Shown: in pieces, positions 36,632-48,400 of the stretch
Numbering within the stretch: the stretch's first letter is position 1
How the letters are laid out: each line of letters starts with the position of its first letter
NCBI RefSeq assembly: GCF_036588685.1
Contig: NC_086374.1
Coordinates: 89,150,059-89,214,058 of the forward strand
Length of the DNA: 64,000 nucleotides
Direction of reading: 5' to 3'
Source of the DNA: Mytilus trossulus
Lineage: Eukaryota; Mollusca; Bivalvia; Mytilida; Mytilidae
Translations under genes and position numbers: made by a program
Notes under the pieces: generated by a model
Told to the model about the DNA's origin: nothing
The model's input: the letters and a program-made list of their open reading frames with translations, nothing else
Database searches by the model: none

Positions 36632-38481
36632 TCAACCGGATGCAAGTGGGCATTTTGGAAACCACTTTTTGTGTTCAGCTTGTGGAATGTCTTCAGTTTC
36701 CCATCCAGAAAGTATCCCTCCACACATATAACACTGACAAGTGTCTCTAGTTCCTGAAAATGTACAAAATGTAAATGAGTTCTGTTTAGTAGATTACATG
36801 TATGGTTGGTTGTTGATTTATTGTTATTTTTGTAATACTATTAGATTATTCGGGGTCTCAAAATTAATTAGTAGGTTTTTTATTCGCTTGTTCAATTTTT
36901 TGCTTGGTAAAGAAAGTATCAAGATTTCTAGATATTTTAGTTTAAACATATTTAATTATAGTGGATTTGGAAACAAGTTTTGCAACTTATATTAATCCCT
37001 TTCCACTTTACGGGTGCAAGTGCTGCCTTGTAGCGGCATTAGCCTACTCTTTTTCGAAATCTACAAGGGTGTCTTTAACGTGCAAGAGATATGGCTCTCT
37101 CTTAACACGGGTCAGCCATTTATCGTCCCCGTCCGACGGACTATCGTCGTTTCCTCGAGACCATACTCGCAAATGGTGTTAAGGGAGAGCCGAAAATTGA
37201 ATTCCTGAAATTTTCATCCCAAACGGGAATCGAACCAGGCACCTTTGTGTTAGTAGTCCGATGCACTAACCACTACACCACGGCTCTCTTAAGATATTTT
37301 GTAAACGCCTAATCATTGTAGTTTTAACATGTGCATATAAAAATTTTGTAATTAGAAAAGTGTCCGTTAAAAATCAACCATTTTATTTATTCTATCGTTA
37401 CGTTTGGGTTTTCAGAGCAATACAATAGTGAATACAACATCGCATGCAATCACAAAATTTTCGATCTTGAAAATGCAGAACTTAACTCAATAAATATTTT
37501 CATACAGCCATGAAAAACGTATCATGTCGATACTATGAAAATTTGTCGGCATTGCACATTGTCATGCTTTTGTAATACTATTTATGGTGTATTTACGCTA
37601 AATCGATTGGATTAGTTATGGTTGATTCTTTGATCTTTGATAAGATTTTAACGTGATTGTTATTGTCTATGCGCTAATTTTTAATAACTGCAAGTACTCT
37701 TAGGTTCAGTATTTTGCAACTTTGCATATCTTCATGTTAGTTACAGATTCAATTTCGTACTTAATTTGGCTTTTTTAAAACTTTTTTGGATTTGAGCGTC
37801 ACTGATGAGTCTTTTGTAGACGAAACGCGCGTTTGGGGTATATATAAAATTTAGTCCTGGTATCTATGATGAGTTTAGTGATCGTGTTTCGCGCTAAACA
37901 GATGTTCAAAACAATTTCCAACTGATGACGAAAAGTTTTGTCAAAGAGTTTAAATTAATATACCAACCTTTGTAGTAAAGACCAGTAGCTGCTAAATCAT
38001 TTGGTTTCTGTTTTAATGTTCTTGGCCATGATTGGTAGGTGGACAATCTGTCACAATATAAAGAATATTGACTGTTGTGCGGTTTTACACTTTTTTCTGG
38101 AGATTTATTTTCTTTCTTCTGACATGTTTGGGCTGAGCTAGAAAATTCAAACCTTCTAACACAGTTATTGTTCTTCACACGGACAAGTTCACATTGTCCG
38201 AAATGTTTTGAATGTTCACTATGGACATCATCGTCTTTTGTCCAGCCACTTAAAATTCCACCACAAAAAGCACACTGGACCTTGTCTGTGATTCCCATAT
38301 AGTAGAAGCCATTATCACACTACTTTCCAGGTGACACAAACATATTCGTCGGCCAGTTTGTAAATGTGTTCCTCCTTAGTTCAACATCTACCCGTAATGG
38401 GTGTAATCTTTCTAGGGGGTGCTGAGATACATCATCGTAACTCCCTCTTGACAAAGACGGTGACCGCATCACTGACAACAT
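36632..38481 (-). pseudogene. Two-BIR inhibitor-of-apoptosis-like gene with one premature stop
   Basis: Same architecture as 22161-23888: exon 1 37968-38481 (514 bp, ATG at 38481), exon 2 36632-36753 (122 bp), donor GTTGGT, acceptor ttttcag. The only disabling change seen is TAG at 38320-38322, where the sister gene has TTG (Leu in PGKLCDNGF) inside BIR 1. The frame is otherwise open across both exons and both zinc sets (CX2CX16HX6C twice) are complete. Translation would end after about 53 codons; restart at an internal Met just downstream would give an incomplete BIR 1 plus BIR 2. It may be a young pseudogene, a null allele or a sequencing error. The intron holds a partial copy of a common mussel repeat (37740-37872). 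Confidence 0.85.
36959..37288 (-). mobile_element. tRNA-derived SINE
   Basis: The minus strand starts GAGAGCCGTGGTGTAGTGG (A-box region, 37288 downward), has a B-box GGTTCGATTCCCG (37236-37224), a long body with CACGTTAAAGACACCCTTG and a 3' end near 36959. A possible target duplication is agatatttt at 36933 and 37291. The tRNA part does not close an acceptor stem. It lies in the left part of the BIR-pseudogene intron. Confidence 0.75.
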
Positions 38482-41400
38482 GCTGGCTGTTATTTTTTGA
38501 CTTGAGCTGTACAAAAACAAAAACAATAAACCTGAAGTACTAGTAATAAGAAAAACGTGAAAGGAAAAGACTTATGATATGGTTTTGTTGAAGTGTATCA
38601 TTATCATATGTAAAACTGGTAAATGATTTGCGGTGCTTTATACTGATATAGATACGAAATTCCAAAATTACGTCACGAGTTTCGCATTTTTAAATAACTT
38701 TTAAAATATTCAGGGTAATTTCTAAATCAATCCTAATGAGCTGTATAGAGAAGTACTTTTTGTAAATTTTGTACTAAGTTCTTTTGTAATGTTTTTTTTC
38801 TGTTGTACATAATAGAAAAGATATCTTTTAAACAATGTGGTCTACCAACAAGTGATTTTGACTTGAAAAAAATACACTAATTAACTTTAAAATGAAACGA
38901 AACTGCACTAAATGTAAAATCTGTAAACAAATTATGTAACAATATTTCATTGTTAGATGCATCTCAATTTAAAAATCTTAACAATATAAGAATAAAAGGA
39001 AATGTGTGGTATACATTAAGGAAACAACCACTCAACGAAAAAATATAATTGAAAAAATTAAAAAGTTTGTAAACGTGTCTTTTTGTTCTAATTTCCTGTA
39101 TATTGAAGAACAAAATAACGCATTATTATCAAGAATTAAATGCAAATAATCTTCTACTAAAGACTCACCAGTGGTGCTCAAATAAAAAAAGTTAAAAAAC
39201 CAAATTTAAGCATTGAGAAATCAAAACTTTCGTCAAAAAAGCAATGGTTATCAATTCCAATAGTAGAAAATCCTTAGTATTTCGAACAAAAAAGTTTTGT
39301 AAACAGTTAATTTAAAAATAGGACAATATAAATGATAAATCATAAGTGGTTATGATAGAATAAGATATCAGAGAAGTGAGTGACTAACTTTTTGTTTCAT
39401 TCTTATTTTCTTGCTCTCTCATTGATATTTGATAAATAATAATTCAACAGTAAAGGAGTAGGTCCGGTAAGGGCCGATTTTGGCCTAATTTTCAAGTTCA
39501 TCTGACGAAATATTTTAGACACTTTTTAAACTCTTAAGTGTCTATTTCAATTGATTCAATTAGTTTTTGTGAAAGATTTAGTCATTAAAAACGCTCCGAT
39601 TCAAGCTTAAATATGAAAAATCTATCAAATTTGCCAAAAATCGTCACTTTTCAGATGTGTACAGCTTCATATATGCATTTTAAAAAAAAAATTATATAGG
39701 AGTTCTTTTTATATCTATAAGTCAACAGTAAAGGAGTAGTTTACATTTTAAAACTTAGTTCATTTTGTTCACAACAAGCACTTCTTTTGTAGATAATTAA
39801 CACCTGGAGGGAAACGTTTTTTTTATTTACATGTATGTTTATATTTCAATGTTTTGGGCTTAACATGAAAAGAAAATCCAAATAATTCTCATATTTTGTT
39901 TACATAACCAATAACGATACGTACAGGTAACAATATGTCAACATCTTATTCGCGTGAGAATACAAATTTTTTCAATAATTATAACTGAGACAATATAAAA
40001 TATAATATATAAAAATAACATAAAATTATCAAAAATTGCCCTCACTTAAAAGTTTAAATATAATAAAAAAAAAAACCCACATAGAATGAAATAAGAAAAA
40101 AATCATTAAAATTATCTTTAAATTATGGTGTTATTGTGACAAGCAAAAACACATCTTCGTTGTTGGGGAAAAAGGGGAGGGGGGTGCGGGTTATCTAGAT
40201 TTTTGAATTTTTCGTATCTGATCCCAGGGAGCATAAGTCATGTGAGCAGCTGAGATGAGCAGGCGGAAGGGTATTTAGGGACAACATATTTTAAATTAGT
40301 CTGAAATACGCTGCACCAAGGATGATTGTGTCCTTGTTTGTTATACGATAGTCAAGATGTCAGACGACGGTCATTGGCGATAATTCATGGCAACTCATTG
40401 CATTGCCAAAAGGGTCAGTTGATGAGATGACTCAAATGTCATTTAATGATGACAAAAATCTTGCTGTGAATGAAATGTACGCCAACTACACCACAAGTTT
40501 ACACTGATTCAATGTTTTTTTTATAGACTAACTGAGTTTTAATGAATGACATATTCCACGAGTTTGTCATGAACATGCATGCACTATTTGCCACTGGACG
40601 GTAAGCAACCTTCAATCAATTAAACAGATCTATGAGTTTTCATTTTCATTTTATTAAATTAATATAAACACAGATGAATTCATTAAAAAAACATTAATTA
40701 AAAATAAGCTGCAAATGAAAATAAACAATCTATTCAGTAATGACACTTTTCTGTTATGTTATACTTACATTATTCATCAACAACTTCTTGCAATGACAGC
40801 GAAGCATAAAGTAAATTTTGAATTTCGATCTATTTGGATGTTTATATTTTCACATCCAATCAAAATTTGTTATTTGTTTTTGTATTTCTATGGAAATGTA
40901 TGGTTATCACATGGTTATATGTAGTAAAAATAACTTTAAAATGATTATAACTTCCTGAAAAATGAATGAATAATAGTTTAAAGAATTACAAAATTAAGAA
41001 TACAAATGTTTTATTAGACAAGAAAAAATAATGTATGAAGCAACACGAATCGTAGATTGTAATACTATATATATATCTTGCAATAGAATACAAGAAAAAT
41101 AATTTAGCAAAAAGAGGTCATGTACTATTTATAGAATATTAAACATGTTAAAATACCAGGGTTTCCTCATTTTCAATAATAAATACAGTGAAAACTCACA
41201 GTGAATGGTTCAAATCATCAGATATAAATCTTAGAGTATTTACTCAATTGTGAGTAAATAAATTTTCAAGGGTTTTGTTTGGTGAATTTCTCATCAATTG
41301 TTACAATCCAAAAACCGTTACAATGGAATACCGAAGACGTCATATTGTTCAAAAGATTAGAGAGACCACAATTGTATAAATGGCTTAACAAATATGCATG

Positions 41401-41520
41401 CCAAAAGTAAGTTATTTGCTTAATGAAACAAGTGTTCAATGCAAGCTATTGTAATTACCTCCTTGAAACTTAGATATAATATCAGTACCGTATATGCAAT
41501 GTCACGTTTATATATAAGAT
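38482..41520. other. Non-coding stretch
   Basis: Holds a pyrimidine-rich AG (about 38503) that may be the acceptor of a 5' untranslated intron of the BIR pseudogene. A repeat starting 'caacagtaaaggagtag' occurs at 39449 and again at 39723. A short G-rich run lies near 40165-40190. No coding exon recognised. Confidence 0.5.
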
Positions 41521-41600
41521 TCACAGGCACTTGTCTCAGAATAAAATATTCTTATATACCTTAATATAAGAATATTTTTTTCTGAGACAAGTGCCTGTGA
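41521..41600. repeat. Foldback hairpin element, copy 2
   Basis: Perfect 20-bp arms TCACAGGCACTTGTCTCAGA / TCTGAGACAAGTGCCTGTGA, with further pairing of TATTCTTATAT inside; 80 bp in all. Confidence 0.9.
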
Positions 41601-41698
41601 TAAGATTCCAGTTTAAAATTATATATAAGATTCCAGTTTAAAATAATATATGTTTGCTAGGTTAAAAAACCGCTAATAAGTTTAATTATATTTATTTA

Positions 41699-41948
41699 TA
41701 GTGGATTGGGAAACAAGTTACTACATCTTATATTAATCCCTTTTCACTTTGCTGGTGCCAGTAGCGGCGGCAATATTAGCCTGCCCTTTTTCGAAATTTA
41801 CAAGGGTCGCTTTTTCGAAATCTACAAGGGTCTCTTTTACGTGTTAAAGATATTGCTCTCTCTTAACACGAGTCAGCCACCTATTATCCCCTCCCGACGG
41901 GACCTTTGCGTTGATAGTCCAATGCGCTTACCACTACATCACGGCTCT
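41699..41948 (-). mobile_element. tRNA-derived SINE with internal deletion
   Basis: Same family and strand as 36959-37288. The segment containing the B-box is missing (junction cgacgg/gaccttt near 41896-41902), and a 21-bp part (tttcgaaatctacaagggtc) is duplicated near 41797-41840. Confidence 0.7.
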
Positions 41949-42409
41949 ATATTGTGTTATTCAATCACCTCATTTCAGTTTCTTAGATTACATATTTTTC
42001 TTTGGCCAATTTGAAGACCATAAGAAGTACATAAAATAATAAGGCGCATAGCAATTTTTTCTCTTAGATTCAAGTAATTGATGTTCACTCTGTGAGAGTC
42101 AATTTTGTATACTTTGTTTTTCAGACCATTTTTTCCATTCTTTATAAATTTTGCATTTATATCTTAGCACTCAATCATATTCTTTCCATTTGTCTGTTAT
42201 AGTTGCCCACTTATTTTATTTTATGAAAACCTCATCAAGACCCTTATTTATAGCTCCAAATCTATATGAGGGTATGGACCAGAGAGGGGATAAAAATGTA
42301 TATTTTTTGTATGCTTTTTCTTTTCTGATAATTATCTCATCTTTATACATCAGTACCCCATCAATTTTATTCTTTATTGTTTTACCTAATTTTCTCCTTC
42401 TTTTTTTTA

Positions 42410-43085
42410 AACCCAGTGACTACTTATATCACCCAACCGTCGAACTTATCACCTGACCAGTGAATATCCATATCACCCAAGCACCAACTATCTACGTCAC
42501 TTTACATCTGACTAACTACATCACTTAACCATCGACTTCCTACATCACTTAAACACCGACTATATCACATAACCAGTGACTACCTACGTCACGTAACAAC
42601 CAAACACCAACTACCTACACACTGCTATATCACACATCAACTAATCAGTGACTACCTATAGTACATAACCACCAACTACATTCACCATTCATCAACCACC
42701 GACTACATCACAAAACCAGTGACTGCCTATATCACACAACCAGGGAATACCTACATCACCTAACCTGTAACTACATACATCACCCGTCCATTGACTACAT
42801 ACCTCTCTCAACGCCCGACTATCTATTTATTACTGACTGCATATATATCACCTATCTATCTACTACCTACATAAAAATTACCGATCAACACTATCTATAT
42901 ATCATTAATTATCAATATGACCTAACTACCGACTTCTTAATTACATCGCACATCCTCTGACAACCTATACCACTATACCACTGACTAACCATATATAAAT
43001 GACTACATTTATAACCCAACCACCGACTACATACATCACACGTCCACTGACTATGTAAATCTTTCAATCACTGACTACCCTAACC
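42410..43085. repeat. Highly degenerate ~27-bp tandem repeat
   Basis: Repeats of the theme 'ac(c)gactacctacatcac(c)taaccac' continue for about 670 bp with many substitutions and indels. The strand is strongly C/A-biased. No coding frame spans it. Confidence 0.75.
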
Positions 43086-44022
43086 CATATATCAAATTTT
43101 AAAATTTGACCCACGATTTTAATTTGCCACATTGGTACCAACGTCACAAGAGATATATATAACTAGGCAGCGGCTTTTCCCTTGTTTTTTCAATATGTGG
43201 TTTATTTATATAAGTTGGAAATTCCCTTTTCTTTTGCAATGTTGGGTGCAACGAAAATTAGAAAGAAAGGTGTGCGTGTTTTAAAATCATTGGTCAACTC
43301 ATATAAAGCTAGATGTGTTTTGTCTCAACTTATACACATCATTATGTAAGAAAATATGTTGGAAACTAATATGTGTATGCCTGTATTCCATTATTTTGTC
43401 AAAATAGCAACCTTCCTTGACATTTAAAAGAATTGTCATTCAGAACAAGTTTCTAGTTTACGGTGTAATTGTCAATACTCCTACTTTTGGCTTTTCGCTC
43501 TCACTACAAATGCACTCAGTTTTGAACGATTTAACGCGACACTTACCTTGAGATATAATATTATTTTTTTACTTAGAATTTCTGAAAAAGTATGCAATAC
43601 AGAAACAAAGACGTCTACGCTCATGATACCGCGGTAATTGATCGCTATGTGGACTATCGTAATTAAAAGTGAAAGGATAAAACCGTCGATCGATGCGGTT
43701 GGCCGCTCAAACCCAGATATACTTAATGTATTCCCTTTTTTACTACGTTGAGCGTAGCGGAAAGGTGGATTCCAGTTTAAAAATAGAATTATCGACTCAA
43801 CCCATAAATAGATTCATTCACAGGTAAATAACCTTTATTTTCCATTAAAAAAAGTGATATATAAAATCCTGTAACTTCACACAAATAATTACTTTACAGG
43901 TTGGACTAAACGTAAGTATGCAGAATTTCTTTCTTCATATCATTCATGTATATACACTGTATTAACCCAAAATAATTAATATAGAAATCTATCTCGTTAG
44001 AGTTAAAGGTATGTATATATAT

Positions 44023-44152
44023 AAATAACGCATAGCTGAGAGGATGAAAGGGCAGGTTGAGAAAACATTGTCAGCCGAGCCCAAGCCAAGTATGACAATG
44101 CTTTTCGAGAGGTACCAATATGATATACCCCCCTCTCACCTATGTGTTATTT
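44023..44152. repeat. Foldback element upstream of the plus-strand BIR gene
   Basis: Outer arms aaataacgcatagctgagagg and its near-complement cctctcacctatgtgttattt, with inner pairs around acattgtca / tgacaatg. 130 bp, about 360 bp before the coding exon. Confidence 0.75.
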
Positions 44153-44534
44153 GATTTATTATACTGAATATCCTATCATTATTGTCTTTTACTGTTGAAT
44201 TTTACTATTTTGCTATGACATCAAGGTCTTTTTTATATTATGTTTTAAGCATTTCTGAGCAAAAGCGTGGAATTTTAATTACATCGTCTTTAATTATTTG
44301 ATGTTAATTCAATTTATTGTCCTTTGCCCAATTGTCGATTTTTTTGGGTCTTCATTAGAGAGTGACATCCCAAAAAATGTCTCCCGCTCAGCAATGGAAT
44401 AGAGTAAATTGTATCCCTCGTATTAGCCAATCAAAATCTTGCATTTTAATGTGAAGTATAATAATAATACAGTACGTTGACTTTAAACCATAAATTATTT
44501 TCTATTCACAGACTTGTTCTATCAGTTTGAAATC

Positions 44535-45772
44535 ATGGTAACTCTGACACAGCTCCCACCTTCTTTCTACCACAAGAGAGCTTATGACGAGGTACCCCAG
44601 CATCCACTGGAAAGACTCCATCAATTACGTCTAAGTGACGAACTTAGAAGACAGACGTTTGTAAACTGGCCAAAATCATCACCCATTTGTCCGACTAAAT
44701 TATGTGATAATGGTTTTTACTATATGGGATCAAAGGACAAAGTACATTGCGCTTTCTGTGGAGGAGTGTTAAGTGGGTGGTTAGAACATGACAATGTCGC
44801 TACTGAACACGCCAAACATTTCAGGTACTGTGAAAAAGTTTCAACCAAATCGAAAACCTGTGCGGACAGTTTTCCTGAACATTCTGTTTCAAATGCTACC
44901 GAACAGCAATCAATGAATGCAAACCTTCAACCGCATAATAAACAATTATCAATGCTAAATACACGGATATCTACGTTTCAGTCCTGGCCAAAGAACTTGA
45001 AGCAGTCACCAGGAGATTTAGCATCTACAGGCCTGTATTACAAAGGTATGTATAAAAAAAACCTTTGACATTTAAGTTGACATGGCATAAAATTACTGAG
45101 TAATATATAATACATTTATTTTGAATAAAGCATTTTTACAAAATTTTTAGCATATCTACATTTCAAGTTGATATACAAAAAAGGAGTTCATAACATATTA
45201 TATAAACATAAATAAATCACTTAATTCGTTTCATGCGTCCGAACAGTATTCTGGATTTATCTTCGCCAGGAACGATCATATATTATATGTATATATAAAT
45301 TTAAGCTAGATATAGATTAAACTAGGTTCAATCCACCATTTTCTACATAAGAAAATGCCTAATATGACAGTTGTTATCCATTCGTTTCATGTTTTTGAGC
45401 TTTTGATTATGTCATTCGATAAGTGACTTTCCGTTTTGAATTTTTCTCAGAGTTTGACATTTTATGATTTTATTTTTTAGAATGAACTTGTTAATTATAG
45501 TAAATAAAGTACGCAGCACGAGCTGACACCATTAATAATTATGACTCAAAGAGTCTTCTTAGATCATTTCATCATTACGACTCAAGATTGCTCACATCAT
45601 AAAATCGAAATTATTTTAAAATCTATTCTTTTTTTGTCTTTCAGGTACTGGAGATACATGTCAATGTCATATGTGTGGTGGTATATTATCAGGCTGGGAG
45701 GATGACGACATTCCAGAGGATGAACACAAAAAATGGTTTCCTAAATGTCCACTTGTCAACAAAGAATTGTAA
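44535..45772 (+). CDS. Inhibitor-of-apoptosis-like protein with two BIR domains, no RING; intact
   Basis: Exon 1 coding part 44535-45045 (511 bp), donor GTATGT; exon 2 45645-45772 (128 bp), acceptor tctttcag; phase 1; 212 codons plus TAA. The ATG at 44535 is the first Met in frame. An acceptor cacag at 44507-44511 shows that a 5' untranslated exon precedes it; GTAAGT near 43912 could be its donor. BIR 1 (about residues 37-107) and BIR 2 (about 144-208) both have CX2CX16HX6C. The linker between the domains differs most from the minus-strand paralogues, while AYDEVPQHPLERLH is shared. The C-terminus ends in VNKEL right after BIR 2. AATAAA at 45941 is a likely polyadenylation signal. The intron carries a mussel repeat (45320-45480). 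It appears to be the oldest-diverged member of the cluster here. Confidence 0.92.
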
Positions 45773-46579
45773 TTCAATAAATCAGCACAAGATCAAACAT
45801 GAATCTATGCTGTACAGAGATTAATTTTATGACTTTCTTCTAAATGGTGTGGGCTACTTCAGTTTTGTACATAATTTAAGGTCTTGCACTTAAAATTATA
45901 TTATGCAGTACATGCTTAAAGAAAAGAAGAGTGAATCGAAAATAAAGTTGAATAAAACAAACACAATCTATGACTAAAATAAAAACGGTGAAAGGACAAA
46001 CACCTAGCAATACACCACACTAGAAAAAAAAAAAAACCCGGCAGTGAACCCATGTTCCGCTAAATGATTTACAGTTTCTGTTTTTTAAACTGTGTTAATG
46101 CAAAGATATATAAAAAAAAATACAAAATACAAGAACGTCATCAACACCAATGCATTTGCCTAGATTATAAGTAATAGTATTGTCCTTGACAGTAGTTTTC
46201 TTATGACCCAAATGATGTTACATACAACTCTGGGTGGGTTTAATCTACTCTTCTCTGATATGATGTGTTGGTTGAAATCAGAAAAGAAATGAAATGAATA
46301 TGGCATTTATAGGTCTTTATCATTAGCAACTATCCATTGTATTTGGCTCGTAATGTAACAGCATACACACATCTACAGAATTAACCATGTTAACAAATTG
46401 GCCTACAAATCATAGTCTTGGATTATTTGATATATTCATCATGGTACTCAGGACAGGCGCAAACAAGTAAATGCAGCGGGGTTCATTGCAATAGTCAACC
46501 TTCACACTACCTGGAACAATAGTGTAAAATCACAACATAGAAAGACACACTATAAACTATCAATTGACATGGCTAAAGG

Positions 46580-47420
46580 GGCCGTATGCATAGAACATCT
46601 TAACTTAAGTATGACTCAAACTTAGATTTTAAAGAGCTAGGGTTAAATTGGTATAGGTATGTACAATAGTTTAATAGAACTTAACATAGTATAATAATGA
46701 ACAATTGGTACATATAAGACAACGCTTTTTATGGTTGATGTTTTGATGGATGGATTAAAAAATATTTCGTTCATCCAAAACTTTCCTCTACTTAATCTTC
46801 AATTATCTTTCATGGCAATCATGGGTGTAATAATTTTTGGAGACATCAATATGTTTTAAACTCTTACAAAACATGATTAAGGTTTCAGTGGCCTAGCACA
46901 AGACTGAGTGTAGTATTCCAAGCATATGCTAACAAATAATTTTACAAAACACTTTTTTCAATAAAACATTCACTCATCGTTCAGCTTATTGATTTGTTGA
47001 GTATACGTGATTTGAAGAAAATAACGATGATCTTTAATATTTACTTATTATTTAACAATAGATAAACGAATAATTAGTATTTTATTACTGATATATATAT
47101 TAATCAATAAAATTTTAGGAACATGTAACATATTAATGTTCTACCAAAAACGCAAACTTTCGACTGATTTTCAACTATTTTAAAAATTTAAGATACCTTA
47201 GATTTAAGTTTTATCTTAGGCGTTTTCAAATAAGTATAAGGTGTTTTATGCATACCACTTGAGTTTTGTGTGCGTGATTTAAAACTACTAAGATTTTACT
47301 TAGGACATACTTAGTTTAACATTTTTTTATGCATACCACTTAGATAAACAGGGCGGAGTTTCTTTAACTTAAGTGTTAACTAAGGAAAATCTTAACTTAA
47401 GTAGCTTTATGCATACTGGC
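46580..47420. mobile_element. Probable DNA element with inverted ends
   Basis: The left end GGGCCGTATGCATAGAAC then TCTTAACTTAAGT is matched in reverse by the right end ACTTAAGTAGCTTTATGCATACTGGCC. About 840 bp between, no coding frame. The right part contains further sub-repeats (tttatgcataccact twice). The target duplication is unclear. Confidence 0.5.
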
Positions 47421-48016
47421 CAAGGTTTCAACTCCCTAAGGCAAAGTTGACTTTAGATGAATTTGGCTATCAATGTTTTTTGTTATATAACTCTTTAATG
47501 GTTTCGGTACTTATACATCTTCGGATTTCAAATGTTTGGCTTTAAGTGTTCCTGATGAAGGTAAATCCAGAAAAGCGCTTCGGACGCATTAAATTATTAA
47601 ACGTGTTGTTCTCATTTATATTCAAACTTCAATAAGACAAAAAGGTCCATCCATACGTATTATATTTAGAGCGCATAAAAAAGTACCTACTCACTTATAT
47701 TAGAAAACTAAACTTTCACATACTTTTATCAGATCAAAATGTTAAGATTAAATATAATCCAATTCTTGATTGGAACAAACACATTCAGAAGTTTAAACAA
47801 GACTGTCACTTGTCCGAAGACATCCCATCATGAACTTAGTGAAATAAAACTATGTGAAACACTCGTTAGAACAAAACTTTTCCAATGCTATTGTATCGAA
47901 TTGGTTTCAGTTTTACAAATAAAGAATAATTAACAAACAGAAAGATAAACACGTAAGTTCGAACACGAAAAGCAGTATAAATTGACTAATGCTACAAAAA
48001 AGAAAACAGTTTTGAT

Positions 48017-48112
48017 TGCATCAATCTAATGAAAATATTGATCTCTGATGTGGTTGTACTACATGCTAATATGTAGTATAACGAAATCAGAGATAATTAG
48101 ATTGTGATTGCA
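48017..48112. repeat. Foldback hairpin
   Basis: atctctgatgtggttgtact and its near-complement agtataacgaaatcagagat around ACATGCTAATATGT, with outer tgcatcaatctaat / attagattgtgattgca. Confidence 0.8.
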
Positions 48113-48400
48113 TATTAAAGCTAGTTGAAATAATGATAAACTAGTTGCCAAAAAATGTTCTGTCCTTTATTTTCTTTATTTTCAAACTGAAAATAGCATT
48201 GAACTTTCAGGTGATCGGCTTCACTTTCATGACATATATTAAAAGTTTCAAATGACGTGGAAGAATCTGAGTAGTCTCCCTTGATATGTCAAGACTTAGC
48301 GCACAATACTTCGTATAAAAAGTGACAAATTTTGTAGTTAAAGCTGAAAATAAACGCAGATGTGGAAGCGTTGTGTAAGAAAATGACATAAGATCGCCTT

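Larger units (their letters stand above)
45800..48390. other. Non-coding stretch with element remnants
   Basis: Contains a fragment of the 6640-family repeat (46450-46580), a TIR element (46580-47420), a mussel repeat 'gttcctgatgaaggtaaatccag' at 47455-47615 (also at 57850-58030) and a hairpin at 48017-48112. No gene is supported. Confidence 0.5.

Noticed and set aside
37190..37288. Functional tRNA gene on the minus strand
   Set aside because: A- and B-boxes are present but the acceptor stem does not pair and a long conserved body follows; it is a SINE head. The same applies to 34455-34525.
42151..42456. 101-codon hydrophobic plus-strand frame
   Set aside because: Phenylalanine/leucine-rich frame in T-rich DNA that runs into the degenerate 27-bp repeat; no splice or start context and no recognised family.
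44514..44534. Upstream start (TTG) for the plus-strand BIR gene
   Set aside because: Not an ATG, and the acceptor at 44511 shows this is the 5' untranslated part of the exon; ATG at 44535 is used.
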